A DNA stretch of 64,000 nt from Branchipolynoe longqiensis (GCA_030323885.1 CM059193.1:51798749-51862748); one strand, 5' to 3'. Positions 11,015-22,735 are shown, counted from the stretch's first letter. Notes: a model not told the origin generated them from the letters alone. Made by a program: numbers and translations.

Positions 11015-11329
11015 ATATATATATATATATATAGATTATATATATATATTCCTCCACTGCGAATAACATGGGTCTGCAGCAGCTTGGGGAGAGGTGGGCC
11101 GATGATGCCGCCACCGGTTCAGATTGGTAAGTTGGTAGTCCTAGAGTAGTTTTTATCTGGGAATCGCTGTGTTTATTTGTGTCCCCCTGTATATTCAGAT
11201 ATTCTGTGCATGAACATCCTTTCTACTGGGATCAGCTATATTTGCGCGGTACGCCCTGTCACACTTGTCATGCTGAATTCACGCTGCTACACAATGGGAC
11301 CTGACTGTCACAGACTGACACACAGTGCG

Positions 11330-12345
11330 GAACACCCGCCTGAAAATACCGGCACTAATGCCTGACAACGCCCAGACCGACAGGCCAACGGCTCCGGCAT
11401 GTGACACTAGTCTCTTAACTGCCAGGCTGCCACTACCAGCATGTGACAGTAGTCACCTAGCTGATGGGCTGACAATAGCAGCATGTGACAGTAATTCCCC
11501 AGCTGATAGGCTGACAATAGCAGCATGTGACAGTAGTCCCCCTACTTGACAGACTGACAGTACTCACGTCTGACAGTAATCACCTAGCTGATACAGTGTT
11601 ACGTCAAGAATAGCAGCATGTGGCACTATCCCCCTAGCTGACAGACTGACACTACTGACATGTGACAGTAGTCACCTAGCTGATACGGTGACAATAGCAG
11701 TATGTGACAGTAGTCCTGTACCTGACATAATGTCACTACTCGTATGTGACACTAGTCACCTAGCTGATAGGCCAGTAACTGCAGAATGTGACAGTAGTCT
11801 CCTAGATGAGAGATTGGCACTACTCACATGTGACAGTAGTCCCCCAGCTGACAGATTGACACTATGCACATGTGACAGTAGTCACCTAGCTGATAGGGCG
11901 ACACTAGCAGTATGTGACAGTAGTCCTGTACCTGACAGACTGTCACTACTCGTATGTGACACTAATCACCTAGCTGATAGGCCAGTAACTGCAGAATGTG
12001 ACAGTAGTCTCCTAGATGAGAGATTGGCACTACTCACATGTGACAGTAGTCCCCCAGCTGACAGATTGACATTATGCACATGTGACAATAGTCATCTAGC
12101 TGATAGACTGACAACAGCAGCATGTGGCAGTAGTCCCCTAGCTGACTTACTGACACTACTTACATGTGACAGTAGTCCCTTAGTTGACACACTGACAAGC
12201 ACCAGCATCTGACACTAGTCTCCTACCTGACAAGCCAATGGTACCGGCATGTCACATTAGTTGGCTAGCTCACCAGCTATCAGTAACATTAGTAGCATGT
12301 GACACTAGTCCCATGGTTGACAGGCTGGCAATACTGCCGTGAGAC
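11330..12345 (+). repeat. 42-bp minisatellite with 210-bp higher-order period
   Basis: The unit begins with the word TGTGACAGTAGTC and is 42 bases, so its plus frame reads as a 14-residue repeat (CDSSHLADRLTIAA-like). From 11688 to 12212 the frame stays open for 174 codons. Units at 11707 and 11917 match over the whole block, giving a five-unit (210-bp) higher-order repeat. I see no start context, splice site or domain that would make this a protein. Confidence 0.85.
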
Positions 12346-12399
12346 CCTATACTTCCAAGCCATGTCATAGCCGACAGTCGATAATCAATCACCCCATTA

Positions 12400-13177
12400 A
12401 AGCCCCTGTCACACCTAGCCGGATGAGCCCCGGATTTTGAGCTGGACCACCCGTGGACCAGTCGCCCGGACTGTCCCGGACAGCCCCGGATAAAATGGCT
12501 ATTTTGGTCGTTTTTGGCCTCACGGTCACACCTACCCGGACTAGCCCCAGACCAGAGGCCGGATCACCCTGGACTGAGCCGGACCACCCCCCGGACTACC
12601 TGGTGTGTCCACGGAGTAGTCCTGGATTTGAAGTGGACTTGCTCCTGCTATATATATATACAAAAACGGGGCTCATCCTGGATTGATCTGTGGTAAACCG
12701 GGCTATCCATGGCAATCCGTGGCTAATCAGTGCTCATCCGGCTTGTCCGGGACTTATCCGGGCAGTCCGGGAGTAGTCCGTGGCTATGTCGGGGCTAGTC
12801 GGGGCTAGTCCGGGGCTGGTCCGGATTAAACCGTTGCTAAAACATGGCTCATCCGGTTTAAAAACACCTGGACTGCCCCGGACGGTACACAGACTACCCC
12901 AGGAGCACCCACGGATTACCCCCAGATCATCCCGGACGATGCTGGATCGAGCCCGGATCGCAAAATTCCCGGGACCTCCCCGGATGTTTTAAGCATTTGA
13001 AAACATCCGGGGCAGACCCCGGATCAGGCCGGACCAGCCATGGATCACCAAGGATCACCAAGGATCACCAAGGACCAGCCATGGATGAGCCACACATCAC
13101 GCCGGATCGCCACGGACCATGCCGGATGACGGTCTGGGGCTCGTCCGGCCCCTGATCCAGGTCGGTGTGACTGGGGC
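12400..13177. mobile_element. TTA-flanked DNA element with CCGGA-amplified interior
   Basis: The left end is AAGCCCCTGTCACACC and the reverse complement of the right end is GCCCCAGTCACACC. TTA flanks both sides (12397-12399, 13178-13180). The interior of nearly 780 bp is almost entirely degenerate CCGGA/TCCGG words (for example CCCGGACTGTCCCGGACAGC), which change strand several times. A hairpin with a 13-bp perfect stem lies at 12978-12990 / 13000-13012. There is no coding sequence. Confidence 0.75.
12978..13012. repeat. strong hairpin inside the CCGGA element
   Basis: The stem CCCCGGATGTTTT pairs with AAAACATCCGGGG across a 9-base loop. It lies about three quarters of the way along the element, the same relative place as the palindromes at 1331 and 50173. 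Confidence 0.85.
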
Positions 13178-13342
13178 TTAAGCTGACAATGCAACCAACC
13201 TGCAGCTGGTCATGTGACTCTACATTGCTTCGAGAAGAGCTTGTGAGAGTACACACCCCACCACATCATGTATGTAAGGTATATTATACCTGACACCATG
13301 CACATAGGTACCCTCCTTACCTCAAACTCGCACACACCATGA

Positions 13343-13680
13343 CCGGACGCGGTGGCCGAATCGGTACAGCGCGGGCTTCCCATGCGGGAGGTCAGGAGTT
13401 CAATTCCCGGTTGAGTCAAACCAATGACTTATAACCTTGATACTTGTCACTACCTAGTCTGGCGCTTCAGATGGCTAGGATAGGGCACACACTGGTTAGC
13501 TCAGTATCAGGATAATGTGAGTGCAAATCGGGTCATGTGACTGCGGCCTGGTCTCCCAGTGGGACAGCATTATAAGTTTGTTTGTTTGTTTGTTGTTGTT
13601 TTACCATTATACAGTTGCTATGAGTGCACACTGCCACAAGTTGATAATATGATTTTAGATGTTGCCAGGAAACTCCAATG
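13343..13680 (+). mobile_element. tRNA-derived SINE
   Basis: A GCGGTGGCCGAATCGGTACAG box A-like head, a degenerate box B (AGTTCAATTCCC), the GAGTCAAACCAATGACTTAT joint and the tail words TCAGGATAATGTGA and CCCAGTGGGACAGC are all present. A TTTG-rich run at 13574-13605 interrupts the tail before TATGAGTGCACACTG. Confidence 0.85.
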
Positions 13681-13789
13681 AACAAACAACCCATACACCA
13701 TGTATTTACAGATGACCATCTTGCTTTAAAGGGCCAGTGACATGACAAAGACAACTTTAATTATTTACAACTTTCTTAATCCAATTTGA

Positions 13790-14040
13790 TTAGTGGCAGC
13801 ATGTATATATTTTAAACCAACCTATTTTCTGTTATTTTCATATTGTTGTTTCTGTTTCTTTCTTGTTATTGTTGTTTCTGTTATTTTGTTGTTTTCTTGG
13901 TATTGTTGTATCTGTTGCTTTCTTGTTTTGTTGTTGTTGTTTCTGTTGTTTTGTTCTTGCTTCTGTTGTTATTGTTGTTTCTGTTGTTTTGTTGTTGGTG
14001 TTGTTTCTGTTGCTTTCTTGTTATTCAGGGTCTAATCAAG
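13790..14040. repeat. T/G-rich simple repeat (TTGTTGTTTCTG)n
   Basis: Low-complexity runs of TTGTTGTTTCTG words between about 13840 and 14020. The open frames here are composition artefacts rich in Phe, Cys and Val. Confidence 0.8.
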
Positions 14041-14107
14041 GCTGAGGGTGTCTGTGGTGAAACAGTAACTATTAGGGTGATTCAGCTCTAGTGCCCCTCC
14101 TCAGTTA

Positions 14108-14457
14108 AAGTTGCATAGTCCGATGGTTTTGAATTTCTGTAATTTTATGAGGTAAATATATTAAATTGATCGCTAATAACCTACCTTACTTTAGTCTGAA
14201 GTAACTTTTACTTTAAATGGCTAACCTTTGAGATATTTGAAGTGCCAACATGCAAAAGTAATTTTGGTAAGCACACCAAAACTCTGACACTATAGACTTC
14301 TGCAGGAACAGGTTCTATTAAATTGACTCATCATTCCCTTCTATCTGGTGCCAAATGTTTACTAAGTGCACCAGTATCTAACTTAGATATCGAGAATCAA
14401 AAATAGATAATGGTTTTGGTTTTGAAAATTTGATATTTTCATCGGACAATGCAGCTT
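14108..14457 (+). mobile_element. inverted-repeat DNA element, TGCATAGTCCGATG family, full copy
   Basis: The termini AAGTTGCATAGTCCGATG and (reverse complement of right end) AGCTGCATTGTCCGATG are inverted; TTAA stands at both edges, so the duplication is TTAA or TTA. The element is 350 bp, AT-rich and has no ORF. Partial copies lie at 2296, 2815, 14559, 34960, 37428, 41000, 47600 and 54567, making this the most abundant DNA element here. Confidence 0.8.
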
Positions 14458-14558
14458 TAATTACATGCTAAAATGAGGTGACCAGATCCTTAAGTCCTTA
14501 CACACTATGCATACAGGTTATATACTCCACAAACTCGTATATCATTTATACACAGCTT

Positions 14559-14850
14559 CAAGCTGCATCATCCAATGAAAGCGTTAACTTTTCTAAACCT
14601 AAATATATTAATAGTTAGATTTGATATTACATATCAAACTTAGATACTGATGCACTTATTAAACATGTTTGCTGCATAGAAAGGAATTATGAGTCAATTT
14701 AATAAAACCTATTACTGCTGAAGCCTATGGTGTCATCATTTCGATGTGTACACCACAATTAATCTTTATGTTTTCACTTAAAAAATATCAGAAATTAGCC
14801 ATTTAAAATAAAAGTTACTTCAACCTAAGGTAAGGTGGCTCAAAACAATC
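14559..14850 (-). mobile_element. TGCATAGTCCGATG family, reverse copy, one end lost
   Basis: It starts with AGCTGCATCATCCAATG and continues with the same interior as 14108-14457 in reverse order, ending in AAAGTTACTTCA.CCTAAGGTAAGGT. It runs straight into the following 42-bp minisatellite. Confidence 0.65.
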
Positions 14851-14879
14851 AACTAGGTACAGCTAAGTTCTCACCACCA

Positions 14880-17390
14880 AATCCCACCAACTATTTAGGT
14901 AGGTAACTGGTTGACCTCTCACCACAAACTTCCACGGGTCATTTAGATACAGTTAAACTCTCACCACAAACTTCCACAGGCCATTTAGATACAGTTAAAC
15001 TCTCACCACAAACTTCCACAGGCCATTTAGATACAGTTAAACTCTCACCACAAACTTCCACAGGCCATTTAGATACAGTTAAACTCTCACCACAAACTCC
15101 CACAGGCCATTTAGATACAGTTACACTCTCACCACAAACTTCCACAGGTCATTTAGATACAGTTAAACTCTCACCACAAACTCCCACAGGCCATTTAGAT
15201 ACAGTTAAACTCTCACCACAAACTTCCACAGGTCATTTAGATACAGTTAAACTCTCACCACAAACTTCCACAGGCCATTTAGATACAGTTAAACTCTCAC
15301 CACAAACTTCCACAGGCCATTTAGATACAGTTAAACTCTCACCACAAACTTCCACAGGCCATTTAGATACAGTTAAACTCTCACCACAAACTTCCACAGG
15401 CCATTTAGATACAGTTAAACTCTCACCACAAACTTCCACAGGCCATTTAGATGCAGTTAAACTCTCACCACAAACTTCCACAGGCCATTTAGATACAGTT
15501 AAACTCTCACCACAAACTTCCACGGGTCATTTAGATACAGTTAAACTCTCACTGCAAACTCCCACATGCCATTCAGATACAGTTAAACTCTCACCACAAA
15601 CTTCCACGGGTCATTTAGATACAGTTACCCTCTCACTGCAAACTCCCACAGGCCATTTAGATACAGTTAAACTCTCACCACAAACTCCCACAGGCCATTT
15701 AGATACAGGTAAACTCTCACTGCAAACTCCCACAGGCCATTTAGATACAGTTAAACTCTCACCACAAACTTCCACAGGCCATTTAGATACAGTTAAACTC
15801 TCACCACAAACTTCCACAGGCCATTTAGATACAGGTAAACTCTCACTGCAAACTTCCACATGCCATTTAGATACAGTTAAACTCTCACCACAAACTTCCA
15901 CAGGCCATTTAGAGACAGTTAAACTCTCACCACAAACTTCCACAGGCCATTTAGATACAGTTAAACTCTCACCACAAACTTCCACAGGCCATTTAGATAC
16001 AGTTAAACTCTCACCACAAACTTCCACAGGCCATTTAGATACAGTTAAACTCTCACTGCAAAGTCCCACAGGCCATTTAGATACAGTTAAACTCTCACCA
16101 CAAACTTCCACAGGCCATTTAGATACAGTTAAACTCTCACCACAAACTTCCACAGGCCATTTAAATACAGATAAACTCTCACCACAAACTTCCACAGGCC
16201 ATTTAGATACAGTTAAGCTCTCACCACAAACTTCCACAGGCCATTTAGATACAGTTAAACTCTCACCGCAAACTTTCACAGGCCATTTAGATACAGTTAA
16301 ACTCTCACCACAAACTTCCACAGGCCATTTAGATACAGTTAAACTCTCACCACAAACTTCCACAGGCCATTTAGATACCGTTAAACTCTCACCACAAACT
16401 TCCACAGGCCATTTAGATACAGTTAAACTCTCACCACAAACTTCCACAGGCCATTTAGATACCATTAAACTCTCACCACAAACTTCCACAGGCCATTTAA
16501 ATACAGATAAACTCTCACCACAAACTTCCACAGGCCATTTAGATACAGTTAAACTCTCACCACAAACTTCCACAGGCCATTTAGATACAGTTAAACTCTC
16601 ACTGCAAACTCCCACAGGCCATTTAGATACAGTTAAACTCTCACCACAAACTTCCACAGGCCATTTAGATACAGTTAAACTCTCACCACAAACTTCCACA
16701 GGCCATTTAGATACAGGTAAACTCTCACTGCAAACTCCCACAGGCCATTTAGATACAGTTAAACTCTCACCACAAACTTCCACAGGCCATTTAGATACAG
16801 TTAAACTCTCACCACAAACTTCCACATGTCATTTAGATACAGTTAAACTCTCACCACAAACTTCCACAGGCCATTTAGATACAGTTAAACTCTCACCACA
16901 AACTTCCACAGGCCATTTAGATACAGTTAAACTCTCACCACAAACTTCCACATGTCATTTAGATACAGTTAAACTCTCACCACAAACTTCCACAGGCCAT
17001 TTAGATACAGTTAAACTCTCACCACAAACTTCCACAGGTCATTTAGATACAGTTAAACTCTCACCACAAACTTCCACGGGTCATTTAGATAGAGTTACCC
17101 TCTCACTGCAAACTCCCACAGGTCATTTAGATACAGTTAAACTCTCACCACAAACTTCCACGGGTCATTTAGATAGAGTTACCCTCTCACTGCAAACTTC
17201 CACGGGTCATTTAGATAGAGGTACCCTCTCACTGCAAACTCCCACATGCCATTTAGATACAGTTAAACTCTCACCACAAACTCGCACAGACCATTTAGAT
17301 AAAGTTCAACTCTCAGTCTCACCATAACCTCACACAGGCCATTTAGATACAGTTAACCTCTCACCCCACAAACTCCTACACACTATTTAC
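14880..17390 (-). repeat. 42-bp minisatellite, about 60 units
   Basis: The unit starts CATTTAGATACAGTTAAACT and ends CCACAGGC, 42 bases, with few variants (AAACTCCCACAGG, CACTGCAAACT). Because 42 is divisible by three, the minus strand reads as one open frame of a 14-residue repeat (VEVCGESLTVSKWP), including a 404-codon run at 16825-15611. There is no codon-level constraint, start context or domain to suggest a protein. Its unit length equals that of the unrelated array at 11330. Confidence 0.95.
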
Positions 17391-17499
17391 TTTCAGACCA
17401 CCGTCTATTGGTTTACTTCCCACACAGCTTCTCCCCTCTCACGGCTCTCTCAGACAGCATGCATGTACCACACTTGTCACACACAGCCCCTTACAGTCA

Positions 17500-17835
17500 C
17501 TCCTCGCCCTGACTGCCCTGCGCTGTCCCCTTTCTCCCCTCCCCATTCCCCTCCTCCCCCCCCCCCCCTCCCGGATCCCCTCCTTACCAGGGCTGTCCTG
17601 TTGCTGTGCCGCGCCGCCCCACTGAACACGAAGCCGGACACCGAGAGCCTGGGATCCGGCGCTGGTTCCCGGGCGGGGAACGGACTCCTCACACAGGCGG
17701 CCATGATGGGAGGGGGGGGGGGGGGGGCAGGCCCGGGGTGCGCGTCTCTCTGCGCGGTGCGCCGACAGGTGGCGCGCACACGATGACGGCAGGCCCCCTA
17801 GTGGTCCGGGGGACGGCGGCAGGCACCGTACGCAC
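17500..17835. promoter_or_regulatory. CpG-rich promoter-like block with two CTCF-like sites
   Basis: This is a local peak of GC and CpG. Two words fit the bilaterian CTCF core (CCASYAGRKGGC): CGACAGGTGGCGC on the plus strand at 17763-17775 and CCACTAGGGGGCC on the minus strand at 17792-17804, facing each other. The block sits directly upstream of the minus-strand ATG at 17704. C and G homopolymers at 17557 and 17711 may be poorly assembled. Confidence 0.4.
17588..17704 (-). CDS. candidate first coding exon of an unidentified host gene
   Basis: On the minus strand an ATG at 17704-17702 in good context (CATC-ATGG-CC) opens exactly 39 codons (MAACVRSPFPAREPAPDPRL and on to RHSNRTAL). The frame then meets a consensus splice donor CTG|GTAAGG at 17588/17587, in phase 0. 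The peptide is Arg/Ala/Ser/Pro-rich with no acidic residues in its first 12, compatible with a mitochondrial presequence, but that is only a guess. The exon lies in the most CpG-rich block of the window, with promoter-like sequence upstream (17710-17830). Downstream exons should lie below 17580 on the minus strand; the 42-bp array would then be intronic. I do not recognise the product. Confidence 0.45.
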
Positions 17836-18330
17836 ACACTGGTGTATGTATAGTCACCCCGCACTGGTGTGAAACAGAGCTGATACAGTCAACTCACGCT
17901 GGTGTGGAACAGAAGTAGGTATAGTCAACTCACACTGGTGTGGAAGAGAACTGGTATAGTCACCCTGCACTGGTGTGGAACATACAGGTATAGTCACCTC
18001 ACTCTGGTGTGGAAGAGAGCTGGTGTAGTCACCTCACTCTGATGTGGAACACAGCTGGTATAGTCAAGTCACACTGGTGTGGAACAGAAGTAGGTATAGT
18101 CACCCCACAATGGTATGGAACACAGCTAGTATAGTCACCTCACACTGGTGTGGAACCGAGCTAGTATAGTCACTTCACACAGGTGTGGAACAGACACAAG
18201 TATATTCAACCCACATCAGAGTGAAACAGATGCAGGTATAGTCACCGCACACTGGTGTGGAACAGAGCTGGTATAGTCACCTCGCTCTGGTGGGTAGCAT
18301 ACTCTGTATAGTCACTTTGTACGGCTTTGG
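17836..18330. repeat. ~35-bp minisatellite, about 14 units
   Basis: The unit is GGTATAGTCACCTCACACTG followed by GTGTGGAACAGAGCT, with drifting copies. It starts at the edge of the CpG-rich block. Confidence 0.85.
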
Positions 18331-18515
18331 AACAGAAGCAGGATGGGTCACAGCATCCCAGTAGGGAGATGAGATGTTGATTGCAATACATGTTACTTGC
18401 AGGTGTGTATGTGCATGCATCAGGCAGGGGCAGGGTACACACATGGGCAGGTAAACAGGTAGTGTGGGCTTTGCACTGATAGCGCATTCCCAGTCTTGGT
18501 GGACCACGTCAGTTA

Positions 18516-18969
18516 AGGCTGTGTCACACCTCGCCGGATTGAGGAAACGGAAAGAAACCGAACAAAGTCTTTTGATTTCCGGCATAGTCTGGTTTGTGTC
18601 CATTGCATATCCTTTGATATCCGTTGATATCCGTTGATATCCGGCCCGATCCGTTACAAGTGCTGGACTGACGTGAGCGGTTATTATCCGTCCGTTCCCT
18701 GTCCATTACCTGTCCATTACCGTCTATTCCCATCCGTTACTATCCGTTACATACCCATTACACGTCCGTTGCCGTTCGTTATAGTTCTTTTTGTATACCT
18801 AATTGTCCATTGATCGCTAGATACGTTATCAACCGCTACCATCCATTACCGTCTGTTACCTGTCTGTTACCGTCTGTTACCCGTCCGTTACTGTCCATTA
18901 CAGAATCACACTGGACTAGAATATTTTTGTCCGCTCTATCCGTTTCCTCAATCCGGTGTGACAGGGCCT
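18516..18969. mobile_element. TTA-flanked DNA element with TCCGTTA-amplified interior
   Basis: The ends AAGGCTGTGTCACACC and (reverse complement of the right end) AAGGCCCTGTCACACC are followed inward by a shared CCGGATTGAGGAAACGG. TTA flanks both sides (18513-18515, 18970-18972). The interior is a ladder of TCCGTTA/TCCATTA/TCTGTTAC words spaced about 10 bp apart, partly in exact tandem (TCCGTTGATA twice). There is no coding sequence. Confidence 0.8.
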
Positions 18970-18972
18970 TTA

Positions 18973-19205
18973 GTTTGTTTTGTTTTGTGATGTTTTACGT
19001 CCTAGCAACATCTACGGTCATACAAGGATGGGTATCGACTTTTGACAGTGTGCACTCATGGTGATTTTATCGTGCTGCCCCACTGGCAGACCAAGCCACT
19101 GGCACCATGACCCGAAATCCCACAGTCACATTATCCTGATACTGAGCTAACCAGTCCTTGTCCTATCCTATTAATGTCGAGCGCCAGGCTAGGTAGCGAC
19201 AAGTG
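18973..19205 (-). mobile_element. tRNA-derived SINE, tail part
   Basis: On the minus strand it carries the diagnostic order AGCGCTCGACATTA, CAGTATCAGGATAATGTGA, GCCAGTGGGGCAGCAC and GATGTTGCTAGGACGTAAAAC. The pol III head is missing. Confidence 0.8.
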
Positions 19206-19295
19206 TGTGTGCACGCGTGTGTGTGTGTTCCACATTCCACTAAGACCTCTTCCTCCTCCACCACCCATCCTCTATCCCACACCTATGAAGAATTG

Positions 19296-19535
19296 ACACT
19301 TGTTGCTTCCTAGCCAGGCGCTCGGCATTATTAGGATAGGGCAAGGACTGGTGTGCGCAGTGTCAGGATAATGTGACTGAGTGGGATACCAGGTCATGGT
19401 GCCGGCGGCCTGGTTTCCCAGTGGGACAGCACTATAAAGTCGACATGAGTGCGCACTGTCACAAGTCGGTACCCGTCCTGATATGACCTTAGATGTTGCT
19501 AGGACGTAAAACAACAACAAACAAACAAACAAACA
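19296..19535 (+). mobile_element. tRNA-derived SINE, tail part
   Basis: It begins at TTGCTTCCTAGCCAGGCGCT and runs through the conserved tail to GCTAGGACGTAAAACAACAA and a (CAAA)n end. The head is missing. It lies tail-to-tail with the minus copy at 18973-19205. Confidence 0.85.
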
Positions 19536-19685
19536 CCTATGAAGTCATAGCCTCACCCCTACCCCCGCCCTCTCTCACACACACACACTCACACACACAT
19601 TAATATGGGGGTCAGTGATAACCGTCATTCGGCCTTGTCTTCCCGTCGTTAATCGGGATCGTCGCTGTCCCTGATCACTGGAGCG

Positions 19686-19697
19686 TGACGTCACGTG
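19686..19697. promoter_or_regulatory. composite CRE / E-box
   Basis: TGACGTCACGTG joins a palindromic CRE (TGACGTCA) with an E-box (CACGTG) sharing four bases. The 19620-19830 region is CpG-containing and otherwise non-repetitive, so it could be a promoter, but I see no associated exon. Confidence 0.3.
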
Positions 19698-20014
19698 GAC
19701 GCGGCTTACAAATGCACCAGTGACTGTTTTTTGTTCACGGCGACTCCGTGGTATACGCTGCTCCTCCCCGTGGTATTGGCTGACTGATCTTCGGGACTAC
19801 AACAGTGGGCCCTACAATGTACAAGCAAGTCGGCTTGGGAGAGGGCAGGAGCCGAGTGTATCCAGAGAAGGAACCCACCCCCTCTTGCACACCAGACGCC
19901 AAGTCGGCCCAACACTCCATCCAGAACGAGGCTCGAGTTTGGTTCGTTGGCGTGGGGGAGGGTAGGGGTGAGGGGTAAGCTGATGGGGGTGTGGGGTGTG
20001 GGTATGGGTGGGGC

Positions 20015-20345
20015 TACGTCCTACAACATCTAAGGTCATATCAGCAGATCAGGACGGGTAGCGAAAAGTACTTGTGACGATGCGCCTTCATTGAAGCTTT
20101 ATAGTGTTGCCCCCCCCCCCCCCCGGAGGGTGGGAAATCAGTGACTCGATATCCCACTCATCCACTTTATCCTGACGTGAAGCAAACCAGTCCTGGTAAT
20201 ACCCTAGCAATGTCAGGTGGATGCCAGTAAACGTACTAGTGGCAAGTGGCAATTTTGTAAGTCGATCATTCCTTTGACTCCACTGGGGATCGAACCCACG
20301 ACCTTCCTAATTGGAAGTGCACGCTCTATTGCTTTCATCATTCCA
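20015..20345 (-). mobile_element. tRNA-derived SINE
   Basis: A complete order of SINE parts on the minus strand: box B (GGATCGAACCCACG on plus), the CCTTTGACTCC joint, TATCCCACTCATCC and the ACGTCCTACAACATCTAAGG tail. A poly-C run (20109-20124) replaces the usual CACTGGG word. Confidence 0.75.
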
Positions 20346-20536
20346 CTTAGTCACTGAACTGAAGCATCCCATGTACCGTCTGGTGTATGGTACCGCCTAC
20401 TGATACCGGTACTTGTACCATTTAACCGGTAGTACTTTGTTTAACTGAACTAGTCTAATGCGCTGCAATTGCTGGGTTCGCTAACTAAACAGCGGTATGT
20501 TAGCTACTAACCCTGCTAGTTGCCCCAACTCAGTAG

Positions 20537-20770
20537 GATTGTTTGTTTGTATGGGGTTTGACATCCTGGCAACATCTAATGTCACATAAGGGTGGGTAAC
20601 GACTAGTGACAGTACCCGCTCATGACAACTTATTAGTGCTGCCCCACCGGGAGACCAGGTGGCCATCACCATGACCTGATATCCCACTCAGTCACATTAT
20701 CCTGGTATTGAGCTACCTAGTCCTTGCCCTATCCTAGTACTGGCGAGCCCCATGCAGGCATCATTGGTTT
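20537..20770 (-). mobile_element. tRNA-derived SINE, tail part
   Basis: Tail words ATCCTGGCAACATCTAATG, TGCCCCACCGGGAGACCAGG, ACCTGATATCCCACTCAGTC and CCTTGCCCTATCCTAGTA are present. The head is absent. Confidence 0.8.
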
Positions 20771-20972
20771 GACTGGACTAGCAATTCAGCTTACCCGACA
20801 CTGTGCTCAGGAGGCTGCATGAAGCGTGTGTGAATTGAGATTTAAAACAAACCAACAAATGCTTTAGTGGTTTAAATAAATATTTAACATATTTTCTACC
20901 CATCTTGTTTACATAACTTACTCATCGTGCATAGACACAAAACTCAACTCAACAGCCTCACAGTTTCGTCTT

Positions 20973-21378
20973 TACAGTTAAACCCCGATTTTACGAGCCC
21001 CAATTTGATGCACATTGGGTTATAACACGATGAGTGATTGGAGCCTTTTATATATAATAACTATATAGTTTGAAGTGAGTGGCGAGAGACCTTTGGGTTC
21101 GGCTGCCATGAGGAGGGAAGCAGAGAGTGCCCGGTTACAAGGGGGAGGGGGGAGGGTGCCTGCAGAGAATAACGGGTATTGGGAAGCGAGAGGTGTCCGG
21201 GTAAGGACACCGCGAAAATAGTAAGGACTATTCTTTATTTATATACACAAAATAGATGACATAGCACATACATAAGCAGTTGTTGATTTATGTTAGCCCC
21301 GATTTAGCGCGATCCTGCTTTTCTCGCGATGACATTTTATGGACCTCAACGATCGCGTTATAACGGTGTCACACTGTA
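20973..21378. mobile_element. pogo/Tigger-like MITE
   Basis: The left end TACAGTTAAACCCCGATTTT and the right end TCGCGTTATAACG...ACACTGTA have the form typical of Tc1/mariner-pogo (Tigger) termini, with TA at both edges. Inside are repeated terminal-like words (GGGTTATAACACGATG; CCCCGATTTAGCGCGATCC). There is no transposase. Confidence 0.7.
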
Positions 21379-22640
21379 CTTTGAAATTCATCAATGATAG
21401 ATGGGTGTATCGTGTACTTTAGGTAGATATTTTGTTGAGTGTGGTCAGTGAATTGTTACTATATTGCACCCCATTAAAACAATCTTTCTAAAAACAATTT
21501 GTTGTAATTCTTTTTTGTTGTTGAGACATGAAAGCTGAGAACAGTCCCGAGCTGGATTGAAACTTGGTGTTTTCTCGCATGTAACACTTGCATATATAGA
21601 CGAGATCACGGTTCCGAGTGCGCATGTGCTGAAAACGGCGTTGGGAGCAAAACAAAGGCATACAGCCATTGAGTTTGGCAATACGTGTAGGGCAAAACTT
21701 CCATTTGATTCAAAATTAATAGAAACAGATAACAATTTGGCACAAACATGGACGGAAGGATGCAATATAATAATATAATGAACATGTTTAAGACACAACT
21801 CTCCATAATTATGCAGTTTGAGCTAAGAATGATACAATTTCAGTCACTTTACAGGATGATGTTTACATTACCATTGATTAGCCATAAGTAATTCTTGTTC
21901 TAAATATTAAAATGTCAAATGTGTCAACAAAAACTTGTTTCAAAGAAATATATAACCAATATCTGATTAACCCTACTCATTTCCTATTTCTACATATGTC
22001 ATTAACCATAGGATATAAATAAGAACATGAATAAAAAAAGTAAAACTGACTCTGGCTATGGCTCTAACCGGACTTGCCCAGACTTGTCTAAATCTAAATG
22101 CACATGGCATAAGATGTGCTGATTATATTGATGTAAATGCAATGCTGGATAAAAGATGAATATCTTAATTTATTATATATATTTTTTTAGTTAGTGTTCT
22201 ATGTTTCAAACAAGAGCTGAGATATGAGCTGAAACCAGCACATTTCATAACTGCACCCAGTGTATTAGCATGTGCCATGTGCTTCTCGCGGGTTTGTTTT
22301 GCTCTAACACATCCCACAATGCACCGCGTGGCTGGAACGGTGATGTAGTCTCTTGTGAGTGAGGTCATTATGTAGAGGTAGTGGAGGGTGCGACGTTTGG
22401 TGGGGGTGGGGGGGGGGGGGGGGAGGCTTGTAGGGGGAGTCAGAACGAGGGGCTTTGTGACGTAGCGAAGTGAACTAAGAGACAAACACCCCACCCCCCC
22501 CCCCCCCCCCCCCCCCCACCACCCTCCTACACACAGCCTTGTTCTGGAGCTGGAGGTCTAAAGCAGGGCACAGCTCAATCAGAGATGTGCCGTTCGACGG
22601 CCCTTCCCAACGTATTTATTTTAGTTTCACAGAGGAAATG
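21379..22640. other. mostly unique sequence, satellite fragment and G/C tracts
   Basis: 21655-21745 matches part of the 198-bp satellite monomer seen at 41557 and 63480 (GAGTTTGGCAATACGTGTAG; TTCAAAATTAATAGAAA). 22401-22425 is a G tract and 22492-22517 a C tract, about 90 bp apart, which could pair. No gene is visible. Confidence 0.45.
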
Positions 22641-22649
22641 TCAGTCGTG

Positions 22650-22735
22650 GACAATTGGTCTTCCTCATTCCACTGCTCCTTACTCTATCCTGGTAATGCC
22701 ACTCACCATGCTAGGTAGCGACAAGTACACCAAGT
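22650..22735 (-). mobile_element. SINE fragment
   Basis: It carries only the central words of the SINE tail (ACTCTATCCTGGTAATGCC, CCATGCTAGGTAGCGACAAG). Confidence 0.55.

Noticed and set aside
12397..13181. piggyBac/Kolobok assignment based on TTAA at both edges
   Set aside because: TTAA fits this copy, but the other members share only TTA or TAA, so a 3-bp TWA duplication explains all of them better.
13793..14091. hydrophobic ORFs as membrane proteins
   Set aside because: They are translations of TTGTTGTTTCTG simple repeats.
15611..16825. 404-codon minus-strand ORF of VEVCGESLTVSKWP repeats as a repeat protein
   Set aside because: It is the 42-bp minisatellite read in a frame that never stops because 42 is a multiple of three; there is no start context, signal or domain.
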